Notes: generated by a model not told the origin, from the sequence alone. 64,000 bases of DNA from Actinomycetota bacterium (GCA_041658565.1 JBAZZY010000001.1:62001-126000), one strand, 5' to 3'. Shown: positions 27,557 through 36,131, counted from the stretch's first letter. Numbers and translations are program-made.

Positions 27557-27584
27557 CGAGGCCGGTCCAATTGGACCGGCCTCG
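27557..27584 (+). terminator. rRNA operon terminator hairpin
   Basis: A perfect 28-base palindrome (14-base arms, CGAGGCCGGTCCAA and its complement), five bases after 5S. The T run expected after the stem is absent; the group II intron begins 20 bases further on, and a TTCCTCC run follows the intron's other end. Confidence 0.7.
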
Positions 27585-27603
27585 GCCTATGTACGCCGGG
27601 CAT

Positions 27604-29494
27604 GTGCAATCGCTTGGAGGTGAAAGTCCTCTGGACGCGGAGGTGGTCCGTAGTCCGAGCCAAAGGCAACTGCGTCACCGCGAGGTGGGGTGGGGAGGAA
27701 GCCGGAGGCGAAACCCTGCACCGAGGAACACGAACCGCATATGAGGCGGGACGACCTGGATGAGCTGGCATGGCACAGCGAAGTCCGTACCCACCGAAGG
27801 GTCGTTCCGTAAATGCGGCGGGCGTAGGGGGAAAGTGGTTGTGCTTATCCCGGGAGATCTGCCGGAGTGTCAGAGCACAAGCATGGCTGAGGTCGAGCCA
27901 TCGCCTGACCGCTGTCGCAGCGATGCGCCGGCGGACCCGGCAGAAGTCAGCAGAGGCCATAGTAGTGACGCTGTTCGTCGCGAAGGGCCGAACGTAAAGC
28001 GAAAGGACGATCATGTCCGGCTCGTGCAGACGCGCAAAGTGCAGCCAACCCGTCGTGGACGGGCCTGGGACGGTGCCGACGTGGTGAATCCACGGACCTC
28101 CGTTCCAGAGCAGATGCGTTTGCCGGTGCCCGGCATCGAAGATCCTCACCCCACCCGTTCTCTGTGGGACGACGTTTTCGCCGTCTCGAACATCGAACGG
28201 GCGATCCGACGTGTTGAGCGGAACAAGGGCGCTCCCGGTATCGATGGGGTGTCCACCCAAGAGCTGCGATCGCACTGGCGCACGCACTGGCCCGCGATCA
28301 ATGCTGCGCTCGACGCTGGCGCCTACCAACCCGCACCCGTTCGCAGGGTGGAGATTCCAAAGCCCGATGGCGGCGTGCGAGTCCTGGGGGTGCCCACGGT
28401 GCAAGACCGTGTGATCCAGCAGGCTATCTTGCAGGTGCTCACTCCGATCTTCGACCCGACGTTTTCCGAGCAGAGTTTCGGGTTCCGTCCGAACCGCAGC
28501 GCGCATCAAGCCGTGAATGCGGCCCGGCGTTTCGTTGAGGAGGGCTCGGAGGTGGTCGTGGAGATTGATCTGGATCGTTTCTTTGACCGGATCAACCACG
28601 ACATGCTCATGGCGAGGGTTGCGAGAAAGGTAAAAGACAAGCAAGTGCGCAAGCTGATCCGCTCTTTGCTGAACGCGGGCGTGATGGACGCTGGCGTGTG
28701 TGTGCGGACCGAGGAAGGAACCCCGCAAGGGGGGCCACTTTCGCCGCTGCTCGCCAATGTCATGCTCGACGATTTGGATCAGGAGTTGGAAAAGCGAGGG
28801 CATCGCTTCGTCCGTTACGCCGATGACTTAACGATCTACGTCGAAAGCGAGCGGGCGGGGCAGCGCGTCTTCGAGAGTATCTGCGGATTCATCGAGAAGC
28901 GATTGAAGCTCCGCGTGAACCGTTCAAAATCCAAAGTGGTTTCCGCTACGCGAGCGCATCTGCTCGGCTTTGGACTCTTGAAACGGAAAGGGACGGTTGG
29001 TGTCCGGATCGATTCGTTGGCAAAACGCAAGGCCAAGGATCGCATCCGGCGTCTGACATCCCGCAGCAGGGGTGTGTCGATGGAGCGCCGCATCCGCGAG
29101 GTCAACGCCTACATTCGCGGCTGGGTGAACTACTTCGGCCTGTCCGACACGCCGAGCACTTTCGACGAACTCGATCAGTGGCTTCGCCGCAGGCTCCGGC
29201 AGGCTCGTTGGAAGCAGTGGAAGCGGATACGCACCAAGGTTCGGATGCTTCGATCTTTGGGGATTCCCAAGCAGAAGGCCTATGAGTGGGCCAACACGCG
29301 AAAGGGCTCCTGGCGCACCGCAGGTTCTGCCCCACTTCAGCGAGCGATGCCCAACGCCTATTGGTCAGCCCTCGGCCTTGTTGGCTTCACCGAGGCTTAC
29401 CGCCGTGTCAGGGAGTCTTTGCGAACCGCCGGATGCGGGCCCGCATGTCCGGTGGTGTGAGAGGGGCGGGGTAAACCCCCGCCCCCTACTCGAT
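27604..29494 (+). mobile_element. Group II intron, probably class IIC, with its reverse transcriptase
   Basis: A retroelement of about 1.9 kb. The 5' end is placed at GTGCAATCG (27604), fitting the GUGYG consensus. Domain V is a hairpin at 29425-29456: lower stem CCGCCGGAT paired to GTCCGGTGG, bulge AT (29445-29446), short upper stem. The catalytic triad reads CGC (29427-29429) with the usual G-U wobble; CGC rather than AGC is typical of class IIC. Domain VI is the GC-rich hairpin up to CCCTACTCGAT, ending at 29494. IIC introns insert behind transcription terminators, and this one sits 20 bases past the rRNA terminator hairpin. Ends are inferred to within a few bases. Confidence 0.82.
28114..29460 (+). 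CDS. ltrA: Group II intron reverse transcriptase/maturase
   Basis: About 448 residues from ATG 28114; the frame is open back to 27760, but that part is ribozyme RNA. Reverse transcriptase blocks: RNKGAPGIDG, IPKPDGGVRVLGVP, FGFRPNRSAHQAV, VVEIDLDRFFDRINH, GTPQGGPLSPLLANVMLDDLD and the catalytic RYADDLTIY. The maturase (X) domain follows, with RIREVNAYIRGWVNYFG and LDQWLRRRLRQARWKQWKR. No HNH endonuclease domain, as expected for class IIC. All catalytic residues are intact, so it may be active. The last 12 or so codons are also domain V of the ribozyme. RNA splicing and reverse transcription of the intron are its known roles. Confidence 0.9.
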   Translation: MRLPVPGIEDPHPTRSLWDDVFAVSNIERAIRRVERNKGAPGIDGVSTQELRSHWRTHWPAINAALDAGAYQPAPVRRVEIPKPDGGVRVLGVPTVQDRVIQQAILQVLTPIFDPTFSEQSFGFRPNRSAHQAVNAARRFVEEGSEVVVEIDLDRFFDRINHDMLMARVARKVKDKQVRKLIRSLLNAGVMDAGVCVRTEEGTPQGGPLSPLLANVMLDDLDQELEKRGHRFVRYADDLTIYVESERAGQRVFESICGFIEKRLKLRVNRSKSKVVSATRAHLLGFGLLKRKGTVGVRIDSLAKRKAKDRIRRLTSRSRGVSMERRIREVNAYIRGWVNYFGLSDTPSTFDELDQWLRRRLRQARWKQWKRIRTKVRMLRSLGIPKQKAYEWANTRKGSWRTAGSAPLQRAMPNAYWSALGLVGFTEAYRRVRESLRTAGCGPACPVV

Positions 29495-29619
29495 TTCCTC
29501 CTCTGCGCTCTGGGCGCGTTGGGGCGGGCGCCGGATGAAGGAATCGGGCCATCGCGCGGCGAATCAGTTGGCAAACACGTCGAGGGCGGCTGAACCTGGC
29601 TGCTGCATCGGAGGGACGA

Positions 29620-30099
29620 ATGAGGAGCATAAAGACCTGGGGTCTAGTCGCATCGATTGCGCTGGTGGGATCCTTGGTACCCCTGGGCGCACACGCCGGC
29701 GAGTGGTGCGCCTCGAACATCGTGGTATTCAGCGGGGTGGATGCAGTCGGATCGGTGAACTCGAATGCCGCAGTGTGCATCGCGGAGGACGTCTGGGGCG
29801 AGGATACGGGCTATGACGGCCGGATCATCAACCCGGGGTCCGATTTCGTGTCCGTGCGATACGTCAACCCGTATTCGCTCACGGATGAGACGCTCACCGC
29901 CTATCTCGATGGGCTCGGGTTCGAGAACACGGAGATCACGCTCACCCGCGTGGAGTCCGCGACCGGTGAGGCAGTCTACGACTCCGAGCACCTTGACTTG
30001 GCCGCCGATGCCGTGGGGTGTATCACAGCGTCGATTCCGGCATTGATGCCGGATGAGGCGCCGAACTCGTTCCACACCGTGGGCGCTAGCTGCCCATAG
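29620..30099 (+). CDS. Small secreted protein of unknown function
   Basis: 159 residues. A standard signal peptide (positive MRSIKTW, hydrophobic core, AHA cleavage site at about 26) is followed by an acidic mature domain with four cysteines (about residues 30, 53, 133, 158), which could form two disulfides outside the cell. No family recognised. ATG 29620 is preceded by GGAGGGA. It stands alone between the intron and a terminator. The 125 bases between intron end and start hold no other gene. Confidence 0.75.
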   Translation: MRSIKTWGLVASIALVGSLVPLGAHAGEWCASNIVVFSGVDAVGSVNSNAAVCIAEDVWGEDTGYDGRIINPGSDFVSVRYVNPYSLTDETLTAYLDGLGFENTEITLTRVESATGEAVYDSEHLDLAADAVGCITASIPALMPDEAPNSFHTVGASCP

Positions 30100-30114
30100 G
30101 TTCTCGTGATTCGA

Positions 30115-30140
30115 CGAAGGGCCGGCTCTGCCGGCCTTTC
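30115..30140 (+). terminator. Terminator after the secreted protein gene
   Basis: AAGGGCCGGC and GCCGGCCTTT pair around a TCT loop with one bulged G; a short T-rich stretch follows. It lies 20 bases after the stop. Confidence 0.55.
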
Positions 30141-30215
30141 GTGTTCCCGGCCGTGTCGAGCTGTCGTTCTGGGCCCATGTGTGCGCGCGAGCATTCGGGA
30201 GCCCGCGCGCGCCGG

Positions 30216-30221
30216 TACACT
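30216..30221 (+). promoter_or_regulatory. -10 hexamer (leaderless) of the 30228 gene
   Basis: TACACT with six bases to GTG 30228, so the transcript should begin on the start codon. Confidence 0.5.
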
Positions 30222-30227
30222 TGCTGT

Positions 30228-30788
30228 GTGAGACCCCCAATCAAAGACTCAGAGCGGTTGCCGCGCGCGCTGGAGTTGGAACTTCAAAGGGCGGCGAAGC
30301 CGGGGCGTGGCGCCGACGCAGTGGCGTGGATGACCAAGGCTCGTCGGGCGGAGGCGGAAGGCAGGCGAGAGGCCGCGTACCGCGCGGCATGTCGGGTGAA
30401 AGAGATGGCGCCGCGTTCGTCGTCCGTCCGCCGGGTAATCGGCGTCGCGGCATGGCACACGGATCGTTGGCACGAGGCATCGCAGGAATTGCTGGCCTAT
30501 CGTCGGTTCACGGGCGATTGCTCCTTCGACCCTGCGATCGCGGAGTGCTACCGGCGCCTTGGACGCCCGGAGCGGGCGAGGGACTTCCTGGCCCCCCTGA
30601 AGCCCGAAGATGTGTCGGCTCCGGTCTGGGCCGACGCACAGGTGGTGCGAGCCCGCAGCTTCGCCGACGTAGGGCGGGCGGAGGTTGGGCGAGATCTACT
30701 GGAGTCTGCGCTGCGAGCAGCACGCAGTCCCGCCGCGCGGGATCGCCTTCGCGGCGGCCTGGAGTCCCTGGCGGCGGCGCCGCAGTAG
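30228..30788 (+). CDS. TPR-like hypothetical protein
   Basis: 186 residues, cytosolic. Alternating Ala-, Arg- and Leu-rich helices (AYRAACRVKEMAPRSSSVRRVIGVAAWHTDRWHEASQELLAYRR, in parts) look like tetratricopeptide repeats: pairs of helices of about 34 residues from residue 35 on. Function unknown; similar small TPR proteins occur in actinobacteria. GTG 30228 is chosen from the -10 hexamer just before it. Eight bases separate it from the S51 peptidase gene, probably one transcript. Confidence 0.65.
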   Translation: MRPPIKDSERLPRALELELQRAAKPGRGADAVAWMTKARRAEAEGRREAAYRAACRVKEMAPRSSSVRRVIGVAAWHTDRWHEASQELLAYRRFTGDCSFDPAIAECYRRLGRPERARDFLAPLKPEDVSAPVWADAQVVRARSFADVGRAEVGRDLLESALRAARSPAARDRLRGGLESLAAAPQ

Positions 30789-30795
30789 GGCGGTC

Positions 30796-31509
30796 GTGCG
30801 GGATCCACGGCGACACTCGCACATTGCCCTCGTGGGCAGTGGCGAGTTCACGCCCGCCATGGCGGACATCGATCGGGAGATCCTGGAGTCCATTGGTCCG
30901 GCGCCCAACGTGGTGATCTTGCCGACGGCCGCAGGAGGGGAAGATCCGCAGGATTGGGCGCTGCGTGGAATCGAGCACTTTTGGCGACTCGGAGCGCGCA
31001 GCGTGGGGCTGATGGTGATCGACCGGGCGCACGCAGAGGACCCCGACAACGTCCGTATCGTCGAGCGCGCGGACCTGTTGTACATCTCCGGAGGAAAGAC
31101 TGCCCGGCTGCTTACCGCGTTGGAGGGTTCCCCGCTGTGGGAAGGGTTCCTCGTCGCGCGCGAGGCCGGTGCGTGGCTCGTCGGGTCGTCGGCCGGCGCG
31201 ATGGCGCTGGGGGACTGGGCGCTTGTGCACCGGCCCGAAGACGGGCACGGGACGCCGACGTTGTGGACCCCGGGGCTCGGGATATTGCAGGGATATGCTG
31301 TTGTTCCTCATTTTGATCGCTGGACTGAGGCCGAAGCGCTCGCGGACGAGATCAGCCGGTCGTGCTCAGTCATCGGGATCGACGAGGACACTGCAGTTCT
31401 CTTGCACGGGACTCACGCCATCGTCGCGGGGGCGGGTCGAGCACGCGTCATCGGCGGCGAGCACGCGGGTCCGTGGCGTGCGAACGGCGAGCGCTTCGAC
31501 CTAATCTAG
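30796..31509 (+). CDS. Peptidase S51 (cyanophycinase/PepE-like) family protein
   Basis: 237 residues. The core IALVGSGEFTP, IVERADLLYISGGKTARLL and the nucleophile elbow VGSSAGAMAL (Ser) are typical of the S51 fold, which includes aspartyl dipeptidase and cyanophycinase. The C-terminal VPHFDRW and GIDEDTAVLL blocks also fit. Cytosolic; substrate unknown, and no cyanophycin synthetase is near. GTG start. Its 3' end overlaps the convergent MBL gene by four bases. Confidence 0.82.
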   Translation: MRDPRRHSHIALVGSGEFTPAMADIDREILESIGPAPNVVILPTAAGGEDPQDWALRGIEHFWRLGARSVGLMVIDRAHAEDPDNVRIVERADLLYISGGKTARLLTALEGSPLWEGFLVAREAGAWLVGSSAGAMALGDWALVHRPEDGHGTPTLWTPGLGILQGYAVVPHFDRWTEAEALADEISRSCSVIGIDEDTAVLLHGTHAIVAGAGRARVIGGEHAGPWRANGERFDLI

Positions 31510-32429
31510 TGGTGAGTCGAGAAATACCGAAGGTATCCGGCGGCACTTGAGCGAAAAGCGTTGAGGGCCTCGAACTTCGCCACGAGTTCCGGACGATCGT
31601 GAACGGCGGCGTAGTCGGCGGCGGTGCGCTCTAGCAACCGCTCGGCGAGGAAGTCGATGTCGTGCGACTCGGCCATCGCGTCCCGGACGATGTCGCCGTA
31701 ACGCACGAGGCGCTCCTCTGCCTCGACCAGCATGTCCCGGTCGGCCGGCGCAGGTCCGAAGTGCGTTAGATACAACCCGGAAGGCCGGCGCTCGCGGAAC
31801 CTTCGCAGTGTTGACAGAGCGAGGTCTAAGTCGAAATCCGGTGGGGGCGTAGCCGGTCGCAGCACGTCGGCTTCGGGCAGGTACACGCCCATTGCGTCCC
31901 CGACGAAGATGACGCCCGATTCCGAGTCCTGGACGGCCATGTGGTGTCGCGCGTGTCCCGTTGCCTGGATGATCTCGAGAGTGCGGCCGGCACCGAGGTC
32001 GATGATGTCGCCGGCGTCGACCGCGCGCAGCCGTTCGACCGGAACCGGCTGAAGGGGACCGAACAGGGTGTCCAACCGAGAGCCAAAGACGCGAGCGGCA
32101 CTCGCCATGAGCTTCGTCGGGTCCGCCAGGTGCGACGCGCCGTCGCGGTGGACGATGATCTGCGCGCGCGGGAACAACGCGGCCAAGTCGCCGGCTCCAC
32201 CGGCGTGGTCTAGGTGAATGTGCGAAACGACGATGTAGGCAAGATCCCCGGCACCGATGCCGAGTTGCGCGAGGCCGGCGACGAGCGTCGCAGCTACCGT
32301 CGCCGGTCCCGTCTCGAAGAGTGCCGGACGGTCGCCGGGGATGAGGAAACCGGCGACCAGTTCGCTCATCCCCGCCATCTCGGTGTCGATTGCGACGATG
32401 CCGCCCTCTAACTGAATCGTGTTCGGCAT
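31506..32429 (-). CDS. Metallo-beta-lactamase fold hydrolase
   Basis: 307 residues. The metal motif is VVSHIHLDHAGG, followed by ATGHARHHMAV and VGDAMG, i.e. the HxHxDH set plus later His and Asp ligands. C-terminal helical extension about 210-307. Substrate unknown; the family covers lactonases, thioesterases and glyoxalase II-like enzymes. It lies 17 bases after the DUF1015 gene on the same strand, probably co-transcribed. Confidence 0.85.
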   Translation of the reverse strand: MPNTIQLEGGIVAIDTEMAGMSELVAGFLIPGDRPALFETGPATVAATLVAGLAQLGIGAGDLAYIVVSHIHLDHAGGAGDLAALFPRAQIIVHRDGASHLADPTKLMASAARVFGSRLDTLFGPLQPVPVERLRAVDAGDIIDLGAGRTLEIIQATGHARHHMAVQDSESGVIFVGDAMGVYLPEADVLRPATPPPDFDLDLALSTLRRFRERRPSGLYLTHFGPAPADRDMLVEAEERLVRYGDIVRDAMAESHDIDFLAERLLERTAADYAAVHDRPELVAKFEALNAFRSSAAGYLRYFSTHH

Positions 32430-32446
32430 GAGCGGCTTCGCCTCTG

Positions 32447-33703
32447 TCAGTCCAGCGGGCGCAGAACGACGCCCGTGGCGGGTTTCGGAATGAAATAGGT
32501 CGATTTCTGAGGCATGGCGTCACCGGCTTCGGCTACTGCCCGAACCGCGTCGAACGGCATTGGGGCCAGCAGGAAGGCGAGCGTGGCGCGGCCCTGGGAA
32601 ATCTCTTCGACTGCCTCGACGGGGCTGTGCACGAAATGCGGGGTGATCCCGTCGAGCAGGCGGTCGAAGACAAGTGCGTGCAGCACCGAGACGTCGAGAT
32701 CCCTCCACGCCTGCGACCGGTTGGCCGGCATGGCCTCCGCCTCGGCTGCGTGGTCGCGCAGAGTAAGCCACCAGGACTGCGAAGCGTCGAGCATGCAGAA
32801 CGTGCGGCCGCCCGTTTGTCGACCGGCGAGTTCAGCGGCGAGGGTCTTCGGATCACCGGCGGCAGGCTCGATGTCGAATACGGCCGACAGTCTTGCCAGT
32901 GCGTCCTCGGAGGTGATTCCTTCGACAACCCGGTGGATGGGAAGCAATGATGGACCGAAGCGCGAAGCGTCCACGAGGAACGTCATCTTGGCATCCCATG
33001 GGCCCGGCCCGTCGATCGCGCGGCGTTCGTCGCGGTAGGTCTGGGCGGTGCGCCAGCGATGGTGCCCGTCCGCGATTACCACCGACGCCTTTTCAATTGC
33101 GCGCGTGACTGCGCCGACGGCTTGGGGGTCGCTCAAGCACCATACGAGGTGTTCGATGCCGTCGGGTGTGGTGAATTGCGCGGCGGGCTCTGCGGAGGCT
33201 GCTGCGTCGATCGCGGCGTGGGCTGCGGCGTCGTCGCTGTCGTAGACGCAGAAGACGCAGTCCAGGTTGGTCTCGGCGGCGCGCAGAAGGCTTAGCCGGT
33301 CTTCCACGATCTTGGCGTATGTGCGCTCGTGGGGAAGCACTCCGCCGTCTGCGGGCTCGGCCAAGGTGACTGCAGCGAGGATGCCTCGCTGCGTGCGCCT
33401 CACACCGTCGAGCACATATCGCTGCTCGTAGACGTACAGGGATTCCCGGTCGTCACGACGCAAGACGCCGGAGCTGACCCATTCGTCGAGCTGGGCGCGC
33501 GCGCGCTCGTAGCGTGTTTGGTCTGGACCGCCGGGGACTGGTTGGGGGAGGACGAGGCGAACGACGTTGTACGGGCTCAAAGCTTCGAACTGCTCACGCT
33601 GCGTCGGCGAGATGACGTCGTATGGAGGGGAGACCACGGTGCTGAGATCTCCGGCGACTAAGGGGTCGTAGCGGAGACCGCGAAAGGGCGTGACTTCAGG
33701 CAT
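32447..33703 (-). CDS. DUF1015 family protein
   Basis: 418 residues. The family is recognised from the N-terminus PFRGLRYDP with VVSPPYDVISPTQRE, then SPYNVVRLVLPQ and the internal IADGHHRWRTA block. Cytosolic; biochemical role unknown (sometimes annotated SerB-like or HTH-fused). A TATACA hexamer ends six bases before the ATG, so its mRNA should be leaderless. Divergent from the HAD-GNAT gene, with 84 bases between start codons. Confidence 0.85.
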   Translation of the reverse strand: MPEVTPFRGLRYDPLVAGDLSTVVSPPYDVISPTQREQFEALSPYNVVRLVLPQPVPGGPDQTRYERARAQLDEWVSSGVLRRDDRESLYVYEQRYVLDGVRRTQRGILAAVTLAEPADGGVLPHERTYAKIVEDRLSLLRAAETNLDCVFCVYDSDDAAAHAAIDAAASAEPAAQFTTPDGIEHLVWCLSDPQAVGAVTRAIEKASVVIADGHHRWRTAQTYRDERRAIDGPGPWDAKMTFLVDASRFGPSLLPIHRVVEGITSEDALARLSAVFDIEPAAGDPKTLAAELAGRQTGGRTFCMLDASQSWWLTLRDHAAEAEAMPANRSQAWRDLDVSVLHALVFDRLLDGITPHFVHSPVEAVEEISQGRATLAFLLAPMPFDAVRAVAEAGDAMPQKSTYFIPKPATGVVLRPLD

Positions 33704-33709
33704 GTCCCG

Positions 33710-33715
33710 TGTATA
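33710..33715 (-). promoter_or_regulatory. -10 hexamer of the DUF1015 gene (leaderless)
   Basis: TATACA on the minus strand, six bases before the ATG. Confidence 0.5.
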
Positions 33716-33773
33716 GCACTCCGGGCGCGGGGCGGGCGAATGCGCACTGTGCGCCGGACAAATCGCGAGCGGT

Positions 33774-33779
33774 TACACT
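33774..33779 (+). promoter_or_regulatory. -10 hexamer of the HAD-GNAT gene (leaderless)
   Basis: TACACT, eight bases before GTG 33788. Confidence 0.5.
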
Positions 33780-33787
33780 GCCGTGCC

Positions 33788-35023
33788 GTGATTCTCGCCC
33801 AGGCCTTTCAGCGATTCGCCTTCGACCTCGATGGTGTGGTGTGGAAGGGGGACGACCCGATTCCCGGGGCTCCCGAGACCATCCGCGCGCTCAGGGACGC
33901 CGGCAAGCGCGTGTGCTTCGTAACAAACAACTCAGCCGAGGTGGCCGACACGTACGTGCGGAAACTCGACCGGATGGGCGCGGGGGCGACGGCTTCGGAA
34001 ATCGTATCGAGCGCCGACGCTACCGCGCACATGCTCGATCGGGATGTCCCCGGCGTGCGCGGCCGGCTGGCTTTTGTCATAGGCGGTGAGGGATTGCGCG
34101 CCGCAGTTGCCTCGGTCGGCGCGAGACTCGCCAGCCTCGAAGAGGGCTCGGACGCGTCGGTCGTCGTGGTCGGCATCGATCGGGACTTGACCTATGACAA
34201 GCTCCGCGCCGCGACCTTGGCGATTCGAAAAGGGGCCACGTTCATTGCGAGCAACGCGGACGCGACCTATCCCTACCCCGAGGGCTTGGTGCCGGGAGCC
34301 GGCGCGATCGTCGCGGCGCTGCGGACTGCCTCCGGAGTCGAACCGGCGGTCGCGGGCAAGCCGGATCCGACCATGCTGGAGATCGCGGCCGAGCGGCTGG
34401 GAGGAACGCCCGCGCTCGCGGTTGGGGATCGCTTGGACACCGACATCCTCGCGGCACACACCGCCGGATGGCCGTGTGTGCTGGTGCTTTCCGGCGCCTC
34501 GGGCGTTCCCGACTTGGCAGTCGCGCGCGTCTGGCCGGATTTCATCGTCCGTCGGCTAAGCGACCTGCTCGTCGACCGCCCTTTCGCGAAGGTGCGGTCG
34601 GCGACCGGGCCGGATCTCCCACATATCGCAGGCATTCTGCACGCCGGAGGGTTGATTTCCGGGGCTGCGCGGGAGCGTCTGGGAAGAACAGTGGTTGCCG
34701 AGGTGGATCGGAAAGTGATTGGGACGGGAGCTTGGGAACTCGCGGGCGAATCGGCGATCCTGCGCTCAGTTGGGGTGGACGAGGCATGTCGCGGAGCCGG
34801 AGTGGGCACGCTCGTCGTAGGGGCGGTGCTGCGCAGGATTGCTGAGGCCGGCCACAGGGATGTCTACCTGGCGACTGATGGCGCCGAGGAGTTCTTCGTT
34901 TTGTGCGGCTTCCGTCCGTTTGCGCGCGAGGACGCTCCACCGGCGGTGATCGAGCATCGACAGATTGCTCGGGAGTGTCCGAGCACGGCCACGCTCATGC
35001 GTTTGAGATTGCCGTTTGCTTGA
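33788..35023 (+). CDS. HAD-IIA phosphatase fused to a GNAT domain
   Basis: 411 residues. HAD domain about 1-255: nucleophile motif FAFDLDGVVWKG, VTNNSAE, and GKPDPTMLEIAAERLG with VGDRLDTDI (NagD-type, C2 cap). GNAT acetyltransferase-like domain about 265-411 with the acetyl-CoA loop CRGAGVGTLVVGAVL; its tail (EFFVLCGF ... ECPSTATLM) looks like ArsN2/ArgA-type acetyltransferases. The architecture and position match mycobacterial Rv1692, reported as a glycerol 3-phosphate phosphatase, so phospholipid recycling is the likely role (inference). GTG 33788 follows its -10 directly. Confidence 0.88.
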   Translation: MILAQAFQRFAFDLDGVVWKGDDPIPGAPETIRALRDAGKRVCFVTNNSAEVADTYVRKLDRMGAGATASEIVSSADATAHMLDRDVPGVRGRLAFVIGGEGLRAAVASVGARLASLEEGSDASVVVVGIDRDLTYDKLRAATLAIRKGATFIASNADATYPYPEGLVPGAGAIVAALRTASGVEPAVAGKPDPTMLEIAAERLGGTPALAVGDRLDTDILAAHTAGWPCVLVLSGASGVPDLAVARVWPDFIVRRLSDLLVDRPFAKVRSATGPDLPHIAGILHAGGLISGAARERLGRTVVAEVDRKVIGTGAWELAGESAILRSVGVDEACRGAGVGTLVVGAVLRRIAEAGHRDVYLATDGAEEFFVLCGFRPFAREDAPPAVIEHRQIARECPSTATLMRLRLPFA

Positions 35024-35038
35024 GTGGCAACTGCCATC

Positions 35039-35791
35039 TCAGAGTGACAGACGCGCCGGCGGACGCCGTGGCCTGAAGAGCCCCAGCAGGAGCATGCCCG
35101 CGATGAAGCCTCCCACGTGGGCCATGTATGCGACGCCGGTGCTCCCGGTGACGGACCCAAGCCCCTGGAAGACCTGCAGTAGGAACCAGAGTCCAAGTAC
35201 GACCACCGCGGGCAGGTCGACGATCGTGATGAAGAAGAAGATCACGAGTGTGCGCACCCGTGCGCGGGGGAACGCAAGCAGATACGCCCCCAGGACGCCG
35301 GCGATCGCTCCCGAAGCTCCGACCATCGGAGTACCCGAATCCGGCGAGACAAAGGACTGCGCGAAGGTCGCGATGAGGCCGCACAGAAGATAGAAGAGCA
35401 GGAATCGCGCGCGCCCGAGGCGGTCCTCGATGTTGTTGCCGAAGATCCACAAGTACAGCATGTTGCCGGCGATGTGCAGAAAGCCGGCGTGCAGGAACAT
35501 CGAGCGCAGCACCGATAACCACACGTTCTTGTTTGGGCAGAACGCCTCCTGGACTCTCACGATGGAGCTGGACGGGTCCACGTCTCCTCGGCGCGCGGCC
35601 TCCGCGGCAGACCTCCCATGAGTGATTTCGTAGGGGATCGCTGCAGAACAGACTGCGTAGTTTCGTTGCTCCGTCGTGCCGGCTCCGAAGCTGGGCTGGA
35701 CGAAGATGAACATCACGAGGTTGATCACGATCAGAGCGGGAACAACGATCGCGCCCCGGCGAATCGGGTTGTCGTCGCGAAGCGGGATCAT
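35039..35791 (-). CDS. Rhomboid family intramembrane serine protease
   Basis: 250 residues with six membrane segments. The catalytic Ser is in VGASGAIAGVLGAY and the His in YMAHVGGFIAG; LHIAGNMLYLWIFGNNIEDR is the conserved HxxxN-type block. A periplasmic loop with two cysteines lies between about 45 and 85. Would cleave membrane proteins within the bilayer. Convergent with the HAD-GNAT gene, 15 bases apart, and four bases downstream of the SCP2-like gene on the same strand. Confidence 0.92.
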   Translation of the reverse strand: MIPLRDDNPIRRGAIVVPALIVINLVMFIFVQPSFGAGTTEQRNYAVCSAAIPYEITHGRSAAEAARRGDVDPSSSIVRVQEAFCPNKNVWLSVLRSMFLHAGFLHIAGNMLYLWIFGNNIEDRLGRARFLLFYLLCGLIATFAQSFVSPDSGTPMVGASGAIAGVLGAYLLAFPRARVRTLVIFFFITIVDLPAVVVLGLWFLLQVFQGLGSVTGSTGVAYMAHVGGFIAGMLLLGLFRPRRPPARLSL

Positions 35792-35795
35792 GTCT

Positions 35796-36131
35796 CTAGA
35801 AGAAACGGCGCAGCAGCAGGAGGTCCGCGGGGGACGCGTCCACGCGAACGCGCCGCATCAGCAAGGCCGGTCCGACCGGCAGTCGTCCCTGGATCATGGC
35901 GATGAGATCGTCGCTTCGCGCGGTGATGCGAACGTCGGCGTGGGACTTCGGATCTGCCGCCTCGACCTCGAGGATGCGCGCGTCGCGGATCTCGGCGCGG
36001 TACGCAGTTCCGAGGTCGGGGACGATGCACAGGATCGTCCTGTCCGGAATCGACCCAGGCGGCGGGTCGGCCTGATCCAAGCCGTCCATGAGGGAGCGCA
36101 GGGACTGTTCGATGTCGTCGGTGGTTGCCAC
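35796..36131 (-). CDS. SCP2-like sterol/lipid-binding domain protein
   Basis: 111 residues. The pattern (ILCIVPDLGTAYRAEIRDARI ... ADVRITARSDDLIAMIQGRL in parts) fits the SCP-2 sterol transfer fold, a hydrophobic-ligand binding domain. GTG 36131 is chosen because TATCCT ends seven bases before it; the frame is open upstream but with poor coding character. It probably shares a transcript with the rhomboid gene. Confidence 0.7.
   Translation of the reverse strand: MATTDDIEQSLRSLMDGLDQADPPPGSIPDRTILCIVPDLGTAYRAEIRDARILEVEAADPKSHADVRITARSDDLIAMIQGRLPVGPALLMRRVRVDASPADLLLLRRFF

Noticed and set aside
27760..28113. N-terminal extension of the intron reverse transcriptase (from ATG 27760)
   Set aside because: This stretch is the ribozyme's 5' part; the residues have no protein family character.
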